Origin: SG8-41 sp035649495
GTDB taxonomy: Bacteria > Pseudomonadota > Gammaproteobacteria > Burkholderiales > SG8-41
Reading direction: 5' to 3'
NCBI GenBank assembly: GCA_035649495.1
Contig: DASRJL010000092.1
Location: 62,001-126,000, forward strand
DNA length: 64,000 nucleotides
Position numbers and translations under genes: made by a program. Shown here in pieces: positions 8,472 through 17,957 of this stretch. The first letter of the stretch is position 1, and each line of letters opens with the position of its first letter. Under the pieces are notes generated by a model, which saw nothing but the letters and a program-made list of their open reading frames with translations, made no database searches and had not been told where the DNA came from.

Positions 8472-10289
8472 ATGGACGAGACAAAAGGCAGCCGGTCGGG
8501 CGAAGGAACCACGCCGCTACCCGCCACTCGGCGCATGACCGTCATCGCGCAGGACCCGAGCATCACGACCGGGCGGGACGGCAACATTCTGATGGCGCAG
8601 ATCGATATCCCGGCCGAGACCCTGATACCGGGACCGATCGGCTACCGCGTGCAGGTGGTCGACTATGACTCCAGCACCGGGCAGTACCGCGGCGCTCACG
8701 ATCTCGAGAAGCGCGAGCCGGCCGCCTGGTGCGACGGCGATCCGTCCATCGTCGGTGATTTTCGGTTCCATGCGCAGAATGCCTATGCGCTCGTAATGAA
8801 GACGCTGGCGCGCTTCGAGTTTGCCCTCGGCCGGCGCATCGGCTGGTCGTTCGGCGTGCACCAGCTCAAGGTGGCGCCGAACGGGGTCATGGATGCCAAT
8901 GCGTTTTACAGCCGTGAGGTCGAAGGCCTCGTATTTGGCTATTTCCCCGGCCGGAAAGGGAAGAACATCTACACCTGCCTGTCACACGACATCGTCGTGC
9001 ACGAGACCACCCATGCGCTGCTCGACGCGCTGCGCGAGCGCTACATGGATGCCTCGGGCCCGGACCAGGGTGCATTCCACGAAGGATTCTCGGACGTCAT
9101 CGCGCTGCTTTCGGTGTTTTCGCAGGTGGAGCTGGTAGCCGAGCTGCTGGGGAAACGCAGGAAGAGCCTTTCGGACGAGGAAGTGCAGGCCGACGCGCTG
9201 CGCCAGACAGCCCTCTTCGGGCTCGCCGACCAGATGGGCAGAGAGATGGACGCCGTGCGGGGCGACGCGCTGCGCCGCAGCGCGGAGATGAAGCCCGGCA
9301 GGCAATGGATAACGGACCCCGAATTCGAGGAGCCGCACCGCCGCGGCGAGATCCTGGTGGCCGCCGTGATGAACGGATTTCTGGAAGCCTGGACCATGCG
9401 TCTGCAGGAAGCCAAGGCCGAGGACCAGAAGACGCATGTGGCGCGCCGCGTTGCGGAGGAGGGCTCGGACATCGCCGCTGCGCTCATCACGATGTGGATA
9501 CGCGCGCTCGATTACATGCCGCCGGTCCACCTGGATTTCGGCGATGCGCTCTCCGCGGCGATTACTGCGGACTCGGAGGTCCGGCCCGACGACAGCCGCT
9601 ACCACCTGCGCGAGCACATGCTGAAGTCCTTCGACAAGTACGGAATCAAACCCAGCGCGACGCGGCAGGACGAGCCGGGGGCCTGGCCGAAGGAAGCGCG
9701 TCGTATGCGCTATGAGCGCGTGCGCTTCGAGTCGATGCGCACGGACAAGGATGAAGTCTTCCGTTTCCTCTGGGACAACCGCAAGGCGCTCGGGGTGCAT
9801 CCCGGCGTGTACACGGAAGTGCTCTCGGTCCGTCCCTGCATCCGCATCGGCGTGGACGGCTTCACGCTACGCGAGACCGTCGCCGAGTACTACCAGGTCG
9901 CCCGCCTTACCGAGTCGGAGCTGCGCCAGAAGAAGATCCGGCTGCCGGTGGAATATATCGCCGAGCTTGCCAACAGCAGGGCGGAGCGGCAGGCAAGACG
10001 CGAGAAGAGCCTGAAGGACGTGGACGAGGCGCCGGAGGAGCCTGATACCGATCCGGTCACGCCCGTCTACGGCGGGGGCGTACTGATCTTCGACGAGTAC
10101 GGCAAGGTGAAGTACCACGTTCACAACGACGTGTTCGGCCGGCGCCAGACCGCCCGGCTCCAGCACCTGTGGGATGCCGGTCAGCTCCGGGCCGGGGGCG
10201 ATGGTGCACGCCTGACGCCGGCGCGACTCTCCGATCTGCACCGCCAGCGCGCGATCGCCGCGCGTCGCTTTCCTTCCGAGGGGTGGTAA
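8472..10289 (+). CDS. Gluzincin-like zinc metallopeptidase (HEXXH), uncharacterised
   Basis: 605-residue protein with H177-E-T-T-H181 (VVHETTHALLD) followed 23 residues later by E204 in GAFHEGFSD. This arrangement matches the third zinc ligand segment (NEAISD) of thermolysin-like peptidases. A block DANAFYSREVEGLVFGYF upstream of the active site also recalls M4 peptidases. No signal peptide is visible, so it may act inside the cell, unlike secreted thermolysins. Start ATG 8472 follows AAGGGGGGGAC. The C-terminal 350 residues have no recognised domain; it ends with a region rich in basic residues. The gene is 2 bases from the MBL-fold gene downstream, indicating one transcript. Confidence 0.75.
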   Translation: MDETKGSRSGEGTTPLPATRRMTVIAQDPSITTGRDGNILMAQIDIPAETLIPGPIGYRVQVVDYDSSTGQYRGAHDLEKREPAAWCDGDPSIVGDFRFHAQNAYALVMKTLARFEFALGRRIGWSFGVHQLKVAPNGVMDANAFYSREVEGLVFGYFPGRKGKNIYTCLSHDIVVHETTHALLDALRERYMDASGPDQGAFHEGFSDVIALLSVFSQVELVAELLGKRRKSLSDEEVQADALRQTALFGLADQMGREMDAVRGDALRRSAEMKPGRQWITDPEFEEPHRRGEILVAAVMNGFLEAWTMRLQEAKAEDQKTHVARRVAEEGSDIAAALITMWIRALDYMPPVHLDFGDALSAAITADSEVRPDDSRYHLREHMLKSFDKYGIKPSATRQDEPGAWPKEARRMRYERVRFESMRTDKDEVFRFLWDNRKALGVHPGVYTEVLSVRPCIRIGVDGFTLRETVAEYYQVARLTESELRQKKIRLPVEYIAELANSRAERQARREKSLKDVDEAPEEPDTDPVTPVYGGGVLIFDEYGKVKYHVHNDVFGRRQTARLQHLWDAGQLRAGGDGARLTPARLSDLHRQRAIAARRFPSEGW

Positions 10290-10291
10290 CC

Positions 10292-11608
10292 ATGGCCAAG
10301 CCTTCTTCCATCGAGATCCGGGCCTACCAGGTGGGTTTCGGAGACTGCTTTCTCGTTTCCTTCGTGTACTCCAAGACCGACAAGCGCCACGTGCTGATCG
10401 ATTTCGGCACGACCGAGCTGCCCAAGCAGTTGAAGGGTCCCAAGGTGCACATGCGGCGGGTCGCCGACCACATCAAGGGCGTCTGTGGCGGAAAGCTCAC
10501 GGCGGTAATCGCGACGCACCGCCACGCGGACCATATCAGCGGCTTCGCCACCGACGGCAAGAGCGGCAACTCCGGAACCGTCATCGCCGAGTGCAAGCCG
10601 AAGGTCGTGCTCCAGCCGTGGACCGAGGACCCCGACGCGGCGAAGGACGCGAAGACTGCAACACGTGACAGCAGCCGCTCGTCGAAAGGCTTCGTCGCCG
10701 GCTTGAACGCCATGCACCGGCTCGCCGACCACGCCTCGCGCATCGGGCAGCGTCCGCCTCCGAGCATGAGCGCCGCGGCGGCGAAGCAGCTTCGTTTCCT
10801 GGGCATGGACAACATCAAGAACCGCTCCGCGGTAGAAAACCTGATCGCAATGGGAAGCCGCACGGGTGCGAAGGCGGTGTGGGCGCACCACGGGTCCAAC
10901 CCGGGCCTGGCCGGGAAGGGGCTGCTCGACGGCGTCAAGGTGCACGTGCTCGGTCCACCGAATCTGAAGCAGACGGAAAAGATACGCAAGATGCGCTCGA
11001 GCGATCCCGACCAGTTCTGGCAACTCCTCGGAGGAAAGGGCCCGGGCGGACCAAGAGTCGCCGCGGTAAAGCCCGGGGACCGCATGGCAAAAGGAAAGGC
11101 AGTGCCCGCGGAAGCGCGCTGGTTCCGCGACCGGGTTGCCCGTCTGTCCGCGGACCAGTTGCTCGAAATCGTGCGCGTGCTGGACGACCAGATGAACAAC
11201 ACGAGCCTGATCCTGCTGTTCGAGGTCGGCGGGAAGAAGCTCCTGTTTCCGGGCGACGCGCAGATCGAAAACTGGAGCTGGGCGCTGGAGGGTGCGCCGG
11301 ACTCGGAGAAGACGCGCAAGCTGCTCTCGGCCGTCGACTTCTACAAGGTCGGCCACCACGGCAGCCGGAACGCCACGCCCAGGAAGCTATTGTGGGAGAA
11401 CTTCACGAAGCGCGGCAGCGGCACCCAAAGAATGAAGGCGGCGATCTCGACCATGAAGGGCAAGCACGGCGACTCGAAAAAGAAGACCGAGGTGCCGCGC
11501 AAGACGCTGCTCGACGCGCTCGAGTCCGAAACCGATCTGTGCAATACCGAGGGGCACAAGTTCAAGGACGGCGAGGAGCCCTGCCAGGTGATCACGATAA
11601 AGGTGTGA
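10292..11608 (+). CDS. Metallo-beta-lactamase-fold hydrolase (ComEC-like MBL domain)
   Basis: 438-residue soluble MBL-fold protein. The N-terminal strand pattern AYQVGFGDCFLVSF and LIDFGTT leads to the metal motif HRHADH (in ATHRHADHISGF). Later blocks LLFPGDAQIENW and YKVGHHGSRNATP match the C-terminal MBL domain of ComEC/Rec2-type proteins, but there are no membrane helices. The substrate is unknown; relatives hydrolyse phosphodiesters in nucleic acids or small molecules. Start ATG 10292 has GAGGGGTGG upstream. It is clearly co-transcribed with the preceding metallopeptidase (2-base gap). Confidence 0.8.
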   Translation: MAKPSSIEIRAYQVGFGDCFLVSFVYSKTDKRHVLIDFGTTELPKQLKGPKVHMRRVADHIKGVCGGKLTAVIATHRHADHISGFATDGKSGNSGTVIAECKPKVVLQPWTEDPDAAKDAKTATRDSSRSSKGFVAGLNAMHRLADHASRIGQRPPPSMSAAAAKQLRFLGMDNIKNRSAVENLIAMGSRTGAKAVWAHHGSNPGLAGKGLLDGVKVHVLGPPNLKQTEKIRKMRSSDPDQFWQLLGGKGPGGPRVAAVKPGDRMAKGKAVPAEARWFRDRVARLSADQLLEIVRVLDDQMNNTSLILLFEVGGKKLLFPGDAQIENWSWALEGAPDSEKTRKLLSAVDFYKVGHHGSRNATPRKLLWENFTKRGSGTQRMKAAISTMKGKHGDSKKKTEVPRKTLLDALESETDLCNTEGHKFKDGEEPCQVITIKV

Positions 11609-11720
11609 TCAGGCGGACACCGGCAGGGTGGGGCGGCCGGCACCCGCGAGAATGTGGGAATCGGTTCATAACAAATAATGCGATCGCCGCGTCGATCGCG
11701 ATATCCGATCGGGAGATGCA

Positions 11721-14675
11721 ATGAGAAGTGCTCGATGGTTGCTGCTGGCCTGCGCGATCGCGTCCTGTCTTGAAGGCTGTTTCTCGATTCCGAAACCGGA
11801 AACCGGGGGGGTCCTGTCCGTGGGCAGGCCGCAGGTATTCACGCGCGAGAGAATCGTCACCGAGCGCACCGGCGAGGTGAACTGGCTGCGTGGCCAGCTC
11901 GACAAGGAGGTGACGACCGGATTCCAGGGGGTTCAGGACAGACGTTCGGCGGAAGCAACGGTATTCCAGCTCAACCTGGCGCTCGATGTGCTGCAGGGAC
12001 GCATCGACTCCGCCCGCAAGCGCAACACCGAGGAATCGGTGTCGCGACAGGCGCAGATCGAGCGCGCGCAGCACGAGATCGACATGGAGAAGTTGCGCCA
12101 GCAGCTGGAGGACGTGCGCGGCCGCGTCAAGGCCGAGAACGGCAAGGAGACGGACCAGAGCCTCAAGACCGAGATCACGAAGCTTCAGGGCCAGGTGAAG
12201 GAGTTGAGCGACAAGGTGGACAAGCTCACCAAGCCCGCGCCATCGTCGACTCTGCCCGCTCGCGGTGACGCCAGCAAGCTCCTCGGAGCGAACGAGAACC
12301 GTACGCTCGATCCCGCGGGAGCGCTCACCACGCGCGCCGAGCTGACGTCCATCCAGCGCTTCGAGGACCAGGCCGCCTATCGCGACATGGTGAACGCGCG
12401 CATCCGGGAGAAGATACTCGACGATTCCCACGACTTGAACGGCTCGGCGCTCTACGAGCTCAAGTTTGACGTCACTTTTGCGCCTGGCAACAACACCCGG
12501 CGGTTCATGATTGCAAAGCTCAAGGTGGAAGACAGCTTCAAGAACAACGACAAGGAGAAGGATCTTGCTTTCGTCGATCATCCTGATTTCGTCCCGCAGC
12601 TCAGATCCGTCCTGGAGCAGGAGGTCAACCTGTACAACCTGCGGCTCCAGGAGCGTGCTGGCGCAGGTGCGCTCAGCGAGAACTGGCGGCGGCGCATTCT
12701 GTCGGTCTTTGGTGCCCAGGAGGGTGTGGCCCTTCTGGAGAATTGCGGTGTAAAGGGACTTGCGCCGCGTGCGCTCGACAGCCAGCAAAAGCGCAAGCTC
12801 ACGTCTTCCGAGCAGAATGACCTGTCGTGCCTGGTTGCCGGATTCGTCAAGATTCGCCTGGGAGAGCCTCTGAACTACGCGTTCGTCAGCAAGATAGTGC
12901 CTGTTCCGGATTCAAACGGGCGGACGTTTTACAGGGTGCAGTTCGAGTCCAAACCAGACGCGGTCAACGAACTGAAACGACGGCTGAGGCAGATCCACGG
13001 CGATCAGCCACCCCGCGTGGCGACGGTCGAGCCGAAGGAGTATGTCCAGAACATTTCCGACGTTGCCAGCCGCAACGAGGCCACGCAATTCGGACTTATG
13101 CTGGATCTGTTGACGACGAAGGGGCTGGCGATCGGAAGCTCATTCGAGCGCTTTACGCAGGATCAGCAGTTGCTCCATGCCGTAAAGAGACAACCACTGG
13201 CGGTGAGCTTTCTGCACGGAACCGACACCTTCGGCTGGATACTCGGCCCCAAGTTCGCGATCGACGAGAAGCAAAGGGCGACGTTCGTGCACACGCCTTC
13301 GCGGTATACCTTCACCGGGTCGATTACGGTACCGTCGTGGTTCGCGTCGGTAACGATCAAAGGGCAGGGTTGCTGGCTCGATCCGAGCGGCGCAGAAAAG
13401 GATTGTTTCGATCTGTTCAAGGGCGAGGCGGATGGAATCAACGTCAGCCTTCCAAGTACCAGGTACCGCGGACTCGTCCCGGCGTTGCTCTATCGCGAGT
13501 ACGAGCTCATGAGGGAGCCGGAAATCTATGCATTGGCCGAGCAGCATCTGGGTGGAACTCTTTCGCTTCGTGCTGTTCCCGAGCAATGTCTGGGCGTAAC
13601 GTCACGCGCGTGCGCTCAGACCGTCGTTATCGAAGGACGGGAGTTGTGGCGCAATCCCGAGGTGTACGTCGGCAACCAGAAGGCTGACACAGTGGAGGTG
13701 TTGCCGAGCATGCGCGGCGTTGCGGCGACGTTTCGTTCGTTGAGAATGCCGCCGCCGCAGCCGGACGGCCGGCGCACATCGCAGGACCTGATCGTGGTGA
13801 CTTCGGTCGGAACGGACCGGCTCCCCGGCGCCGTGACGATCCTGCCCGAAGCGGTCACGGCGCCGAAGCCCTTCATGCGGCTGCGCAACGCCTACGTAGA
13901 CAAGGTCGGCAACAAGGCGACCCTCGAATTCGTGTTCGAGCCCGCGGCGCTGCCGGCAAGCTTTCACTCGATGCTCGCGCGCGTGCGCCTGCCCGGCGCA
14001 AAGGACTGGAAGGACCTGGGAGCGCCGGCCCGCATGTCGAATGGAGTTGTCGTGTTCGAGTTCGATCCGGCAGCCGTGGGGCTCGGGGACAAGGCCGTCG
14101 AGATGGAAGCGGACGTCGGCCTCAAGTTCAACCCGGAGGATACGCTTCACTCCATGCTCGATCCGTCGGCGCGTTTCTTCACTTATTTCCCCAATCCGGA
14201 CGAGCGCGCGGTGCTCGCGAGCGACACCAGCGAGCTCGACTTCAGCAAGTCGGCGACGCTGGGAGCCAAGGAGCAGGGGCAGTTCGCGAAGCGCCTGACC
14301 TACAAGCTGCCGAAGGACGAGAAGCTGTTCAACGCGGCTTATCCCGGCCTCGTCGCGGCGCTCGACGGGCGCGGGGGCAACGCGCGCCTTGTGCTGACAG
14401 GCGGCAACGTCTCGGCGCCGTTCGATGCTGCGCGATCCTCGGGCCAGAAGGGGACGATCGTATTTCCATCCTCCGCGAGCACTGCCCGGTTGGCGCCGGG
14501 CGTGGTCCCGCGCGATGAGGAAACTGCTTCGTACGACATATTGCTCGAATACCGGATCGGAGCGGGGGAGTGGATTCCGGTTCCCATCAAGGACGGCAAA
14601 ACGGTCTCGATCAAAGGCCTCAAGAAAGCAGAGAAGCCGGCGCCGAAACCGGTTGCCGCAGCCCCGGTGAACTAA
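11721..14675 (+). CDS. Very large lipoprotein with N-terminal coiled coil, unknown function
   Basis: 984-residue protein beginning with a lipoprotein signal peptide and lipobox LEGC (C20 lipidated). It should be anchored in the outer or inner membrane facing the periplasm. Residues of roughly 85-165 are heptad-rich and charged (KLRQQLEDVRGRVKAENG, then KLQGQVKELSDKVDKL), predicting a coiled coil. The rest looks beta-rich, with SYDILLEYRIG at the end, but matches no domain I recognise. The C-terminus is a Pro/Ala/Lys tail. Start ATG 11721 has GGGAG seven bases upstream. The 112-base gap after the MBL gene is compatible with co-transcription. Confidence 0.7.
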   Translation: MRSARWLLLACAIASCLEGCFSIPKPETGGVLSVGRPQVFTRERIVTERTGEVNWLRGQLDKEVTTGFQGVQDRRSAEATVFQLNLALDVLQGRIDSARKRNTEESVSRQAQIERAQHEIDMEKLRQQLEDVRGRVKAENGKETDQSLKTEITKLQGQVKELSDKVDKLTKPAPSSTLPARGDASKLLGANENRTLDPAGALTTRAELTSIQRFEDQAAYRDMVNARIREKILDDSHDLNGSALYELKFDVTFAPGNNTRRFMIAKLKVEDSFKNNDKEKDLAFVDHPDFVPQLRSVLEQEVNLYNLRLQERAGAGALSENWRRRILSVFGAQEGVALLENCGVKGLAPRALDSQQKRKLTSSEQNDLSCLVAGFVKIRLGEPLNYAFVSKIVPVPDSNGRTFYRVQFESKPDAVNELKRRLRQIHGDQPPRVATVEPKEYVQNISDVASRNEATQFGLMLDLLTTKGLAIGSSFERFTQDQQLLHAVKRQPLAVSFLHGTDTFGWILGPKFAIDEKQRATFVHTPSRYTFTGSITVPSWFASVTIKGQGCWLDPSGAEKDCFDLFKGEADGINVSLPSTRYRGLVPALLYREYELMREPEIYALAEQHLGGTLSLRAVPEQCLGVTSRACAQTVVIEGRELWRNPEVYVGNQKADTVEVLPSMRGVAATFRSLRMPPPQPDGRRTSQDLIVVTSVGTDRLPGAVTILPEAVTAPKPFMRLRNAYVDKVGNKATLEFVFEPAALPASFHSMLARVRLPGAKDWKDLGAPARMSNGVVVFEFDPAAVGLGDKAVEMEADVGLKFNPEDTLHSMLDPSARFFTYFPNPDERAVLASDTSELDFSKSATLGAKEQGQFAKRLTYKLPKDEKLFNAAYPGLVAALDGRGGNARLVLTGGNVSAPFDAARSSGQKGTIVFPSSASTARLAPGVVPRDEETASYDILLEYRIGAGEWIPVPIKDGKTVSIKGLKKAEKPAPKPVAAAPVN

Positions 14676-14821
14676 TCGTTCCGACGCAGTCGTGGGTGCG
14701 GTGGCAGCGGCGACGCTGGAAGCTGTTTCCACGATGCGACCGCGGGTGAGGTGACGCTGGCCGGAAAAGGATTTACGCTGGGCCCGGTGCGACCCCTCCA
14801 CGGCCATCCGTCGTTTCCGGC

Positions 14822-15988
14822 ATGAAGATTTACCTGGTTGTAATAGTGTCCGTCCTGAGCCAGGTCGGGTTCAGCGGCAGCCGGGTTGCGATGTCGCTTC
14901 ACGCCCTGCAGTTGACCGCCAATCAGTTCGCGATCGGCGTCGTTATCGCGCTTTATTCGCTGGCCCCCTTTCTGCTGTCGATCGTTATCGGACGGTTTGC
15001 AGACCGGGTGCCGCCGAGGTTGCCGATCATCCTGGGCTCCGCCGTCATGACCGCGGCGCTGATTCTGCCGCCCGTGTGGAGCGGCCTGCCCGTGCTTTGC
15101 GCGACGGCCTTCGTGCTGGGCCTCGCCCATCAGGTGTTCAGCATTCCGCTCGAAGCCATCGTCGGCGGTATCGATGGCGCCAAACACCGCGCGCGCAACT
15201 ACGCCCTCATCACCATGGGATGGTCCGCGGCGAATTTCTTCGGGCCGCTCATCGCCGGCTTGACGATTGACTACGTCGGCCAGCTCGAGGTGTATCTCGT
15301 GCTGGCCGTGCTGACCGCAGTGCCGATTCCCATACTGCTGGCGTATCCGGACCTGCTGCCCCGGACGGCGGCCTCGCATGCCGGGGCAGCGACGCGCGGC
15401 GGCGTTCTCGACCTGTGGCGCATGTCCTCCGTCCGGATGACCATCATCGCCGCGGGCGTCGTCGGCTCGGCGCAGGATCTCTTTCAGTTCTACCTCCCGA
15501 TTTACGGTCATTCGCTCGGCCTTTCCGCATCCGCTATCGGAACCATACTCGGGCTGATGTCGGCCGCCGCATTCGTGATCCGCGGCATAATCCCGATTCT
15601 CGTGAAAAGACTCACGGAACCGGTGATACTGGTCTCGGCCATGTTCATCGCGGCGCTCGCATTCACCCTGCTGCCGTTCTTCGGCAATCCCTACGCGCTG
15701 GGCGCCATAGCGTTCCTGCTCGGGCTCGGCGTCGGCTGCGCCCAGCCGATGACCATGTCGCTGCTGTACCTGTTCACGCCGACGGGCCGCATAGCGGAAT
15801 CTTTCGGGGTGCAAAAGACGGTGCGCAACGGCACGCACCTGGTGGTGCCGATCGTCTTCGGGAGCGTGGGCGCGGCGTTCGGCGTCACGGCCGTGTTCCT
15901 TTCGAACGCTGCTATCCTGCTCGCGAGCGGTTTCCTGATGCGCAAGGCCGACATACCGGCGAGCGACCTGGAGCGCAGGCAGGCGTGA
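14822..15988 (+). CDS. Major facilitator superfamily transporter
   Basis: 388-residue polytopic inner-membrane protein with about 12 hydrophobic helices. The MFS loop 2-3 motif appears as GRFADRVPPR after helix 2. A cytoplasmic loop near the middle (DLLPRTAASHAGAATRGG) separates the two six-helix halves. The substrate is not predictable. A sugar-lactonase (SMP-30) gene starts 53 bases downstream on the same strand with its own strong ribosome-binding site, so the two may form an operon. No motif points to antibiotic export specifically. Confidence 0.85.
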   Translation: MKIYLVVIVSVLSQVGFSGSRVAMSLHALQLTANQFAIGVVIALYSLAPFLLSIVIGRFADRVPPRLPIILGSAVMTAALILPPVWSGLPVLCATAFVLGLAHQVFSIPLEAIVGGIDGAKHRARNYALITMGWSAANFFGPLIAGLTIDYVGQLEVYLVLAVLTAVPIPILLAYPDLLPRTAASHAGAATRGGVLDLWRMSSVRMTIIAAGVVGSAQDLFQFYLPIYGHSLGLSASAIGTILGLMSAAAFVIRGIIPILVKRLTEPVILVSAMFIAALAFTLLPFFGNPYALGAIAFLLGLGVGCAQPMTMSLLYLFTPTGRIAESFGVQKTVRNGTHLVVPIVFGSVGAAFGVTAVFLSNAAILLASGFLMRKADIPASDLERRQA

Positions 15989-16041
15989 TCCGAAGGAGGA
16001 AGGCGGAAGATTGAAGGCTCAACATCAAAGGAGGAGGAACC

Positions 16042-16953
16042 ATGTCGACGCTGGATGTACGTAACCCGGGCTTGAACGATCTCATCGCTTCCGATGTTGT
16101 GATCGAGCGCATCGCCGGAGGGCTGGGCTTTACGGAAGGCCCCGTGTGGCGCGGCGGAGCGCTCCTCTTCAGCGATATTCCGAACAACCGCATCGCGCGC
16201 TGGCGCCGCCTGGCGGAAGGTCCGGAGCTCACTACCTTCGCCAAGGGCCATTCGAACGGCCTTACCCTGGATCGCCAGGGCCGCATCCTGGCGGCCGAGC
16301 ACGGCGGCCGGTGCGTGTCGCGCGTGGCAGACGACGGCACGCGCGCGGTCCTCGCCGGGAAATTCCAGGATAAGCGGTTGAACAGCCCTAACGACATCGT
16401 GGTGAAGTCCGATGGCGCCATCTACTTTACGGACCCGCCCTACGCTCTGTTTGCGAGCCCGTCCGGCGCGATACGCCCGGCCGGCTGGTGGAAGGCTCCG
16501 CCGGGCAAGGAGCAGCCGTTGAACGGCGTGTATCGCCTGCGCCCCGACGGCGGAATGCAGCTCGTGGTGGAAGACTTCGTGCTGCCGAACGGCCTCGCGT
16601 TCTCCCCGGACGAATCCATCCTGTACATCGACGACTCCGACCGCAAGCACATCCGCGCCTTCGATGTCGCCGCGGACGGTGGGCTCAAGAACAGCCGCAT
16701 CCTGCTGGACATGGCTTCGAGCGACCCGGGAGTGCCCGACGGCATGAAGGTAGACCTCCAGGGCAACGTGTTCTGCACGGGACCGGGCGGGGTGTGGGTG
16801 TGCCGCGCCGATGGCACGCTCCTGGGCCGCCTTATCCTGCCGGAGCTACCCGCGAACCTGGCATGGGGCGAGGATGGCAGCGTGCTGTTCATCACGGCGC
16901 GCACCAGCGTCTACCGGGTGCAGACGAAGACGCGCGGCGCCCTGCTGGGTTAG
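16042..16953 (+). CDS. SMP-30/gluconolactonase/LRE family protein
   Basis: 303-residue six-bladed beta-propeller lactonase. Family hallmarks are LGFTEGPVW near the N-terminus (metal-ligand Glu), KRLNSPNDIVVKSDG (metal-ligand Asn), FVLPNGLAFSPDE, and VPDGMKVDLQGNVFCTGPGGVWV with the catalytic Asp region. Members hydrolyse aldonolactones or other lactones using one divalent metal; the exact lactone is unknown. No signal peptide is present. Start ATG 16042 has the strong ribosome-binding site AAAGGAGGAGGAACC directly upstream. Confidence 0.88.
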   Translation: MSTLDVRNPGLNDLIASDVVIERIAGGLGFTEGPVWRGGALLFSDIPNNRIARWRRLAEGPELTTFAKGHSNGLTLDRQGRILAAEHGGRCVSRVADDGTRAVLAGKFQDKRLNSPNDIVVKSDGAIYFTDPPYALFASPSGAIRPAGWWKAPPGKEQPLNGVYRLRPDGGMQLVVEDFVLPNGLAFSPDESILYIDDSDRKHIRAFDVAADGGLKNSRILLDMASSDPGVPDGMKVDLQGNVFCTGPGGVWVCRADGTLLGRLILPELPANLAWGEDGSVLFITARTSVYRVQTKTRGALLG

Positions 16954-16970
16954 AAGGGAAGCTTCACTTG

Positions 16971-17105
16971 AACGGGAGGAAACGGAGATAACAGAGAAGA
17001 GCAAATCTTGAAGCCTCCGTTGACTCTGTTGCCTCCTGTTAAAGAACTTGAAGTTGAACCTACCTGTTCGCGGTCTTTCTCTGTGAACTCTGTGTGCTCT
17101 GTGGC
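16971..17105. repeat. Intergenic palindrome with 9-bp internal period plus 3 x 9-bp direct repeat
   Basis: Left arm 16971-16996 (AACGGGAGGAAACGGAGATA...) and right arm 17015-17040 (CTCCGTTGACTCTGTTGCCT...) are inverted copies matching at 20 of 26 positions, with an 18-base loop. Each arm is itself built from 9-base units around AACRGAG. Further along, 17079-17105 holds three 9-base direct units CTCTGTGAA, CTCTGTGTG and CTCTGTGGC. The same unit type recurs at 55060-55214. It occupies the 193-base gap between the lactonase and crotonase genes and is non-coding. Confidence 0.75.
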
Positions 17106-17146
17106 AGAATCGGTTCGACTTCAGGATTAGCGGAGGAACTGCGTCG

Positions 17147-17923
17147 ATGGCACTGGTCGAGTACAGGGAAGAAGGCGGGATCGGTTTCATCACGCTGAAC
17201 CGCCCGGAGAAGCTGAACGCGTTCTCGGACGAAGTCGGGGTCGCCTTTTGCGACGCGCTCTACCGTTTGAACGATGACGGCAACGCCCGGGTCGGAATCA
17301 TCTCCGGCAACGGGCGGGCGTTCTGCAGCGGCGCGGACGTGAGGCAGCGCCAGATGCGCGCGAAGGAGGAAATGGAGAAGCTCGGCAGCCCGGCGGGCCG
17401 CGGCGGGAATTTCCGCGAGCCGTTCTTCCGTTCTTTCAACTCGAAGCCGATCATCGCCGCCGTGCACGGCTACGTGTACGGTCTCGGGGTGCGTATCGCG
17501 CTCTACGCCGACCTGCTGGTCGCGGCGCGTGACGCGAAGTTCCAGATCACGGAAACGCCGCGCGGCCTGGACAGTACGCCGTTCTGGATGATGATCGCGA
17601 ACCAGGGCGCGGGCGCCTTCGCGACCGAGGTTTCCCTTACCGGCCGGACCTGGACGGCGGAAGAGGCTGCCCGCCACGGATTGCTTACCCGGCTGTGCGA
17701 GGCGGGAGAGCATATCAAGGCAGCCGAGGATCTCGCGCGAAAGATTCTCGAGAACCCGCCCCTGGCCGTGCAGGCCGTGGTCAAGGCGCGGCGGGCCATG
17801 CTCAACGAGATCGATGTTAAAGCTCATGCCACGGGGCCGCGCGGCATGCATCTGACGGAGGACTTCCGCGAGAGCGCCGCCGCGTTCCTGGAGAAGCGCA
17901 AGCCGGTGTACCACGGACGCTGA
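17147..17923 (+). CDS. Enoyl-CoA hydratase/isomerase (crotonase) family protein
   Basis: 258-residue crotonase-fold protein. It has the opening ITLNRPEKLNAFSDE, the first oxyanion-hole segment GNGRAFCSGADV and the second oxyanion segment AAVHGYVYGLGVRIAL. In the region of the catalytic glutamate the sequence is FQITETPRGL rather than the usual PE-x-x-LG, so the chemistry may differ from simple hydration. C-terminal ARKILENPPLAVQAVK is typical. It probably acts on an acyl-CoA in the cytoplasm. Start ATG 17147 with GCGGAGGAAC upstream. It precedes the XdhC genes by 34 bases on the same strand. Confidence 0.85.
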   Translation: MALVEYREEGGIGFITLNRPEKLNAFSDEVGVAFCDALYRLNDDGNARVGIISGNGRAFCSGADVRQRQMRAKEEMEKLGSPAGRGGNFREPFFRSFNSKPIIAAVHGYVYGLGVRIALYADLLVAARDAKFQITETPRGLDSTPFWMMIANQGAGAFATEVSLTGRTWTAEEAARHGLLTRLCEAGEHIKAAEDLARKILENPPLAVQAVVKARRAMLNEIDVKAHATGPRGMHLTEDFRESAAAFLEKRKPVYHGR

Positions 17924-17957
17924 CGACACGAGGATCCATACTTTCCGGAGAAACATC

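Noticed and set aside
14672..15838. Minus-strand open frame of 388 codons opposite the MFS gene
   Set aside because: Its translation is low-complexity Arg/Gln/Asp, while the plus strand encodes a regular 12-helix transporter.
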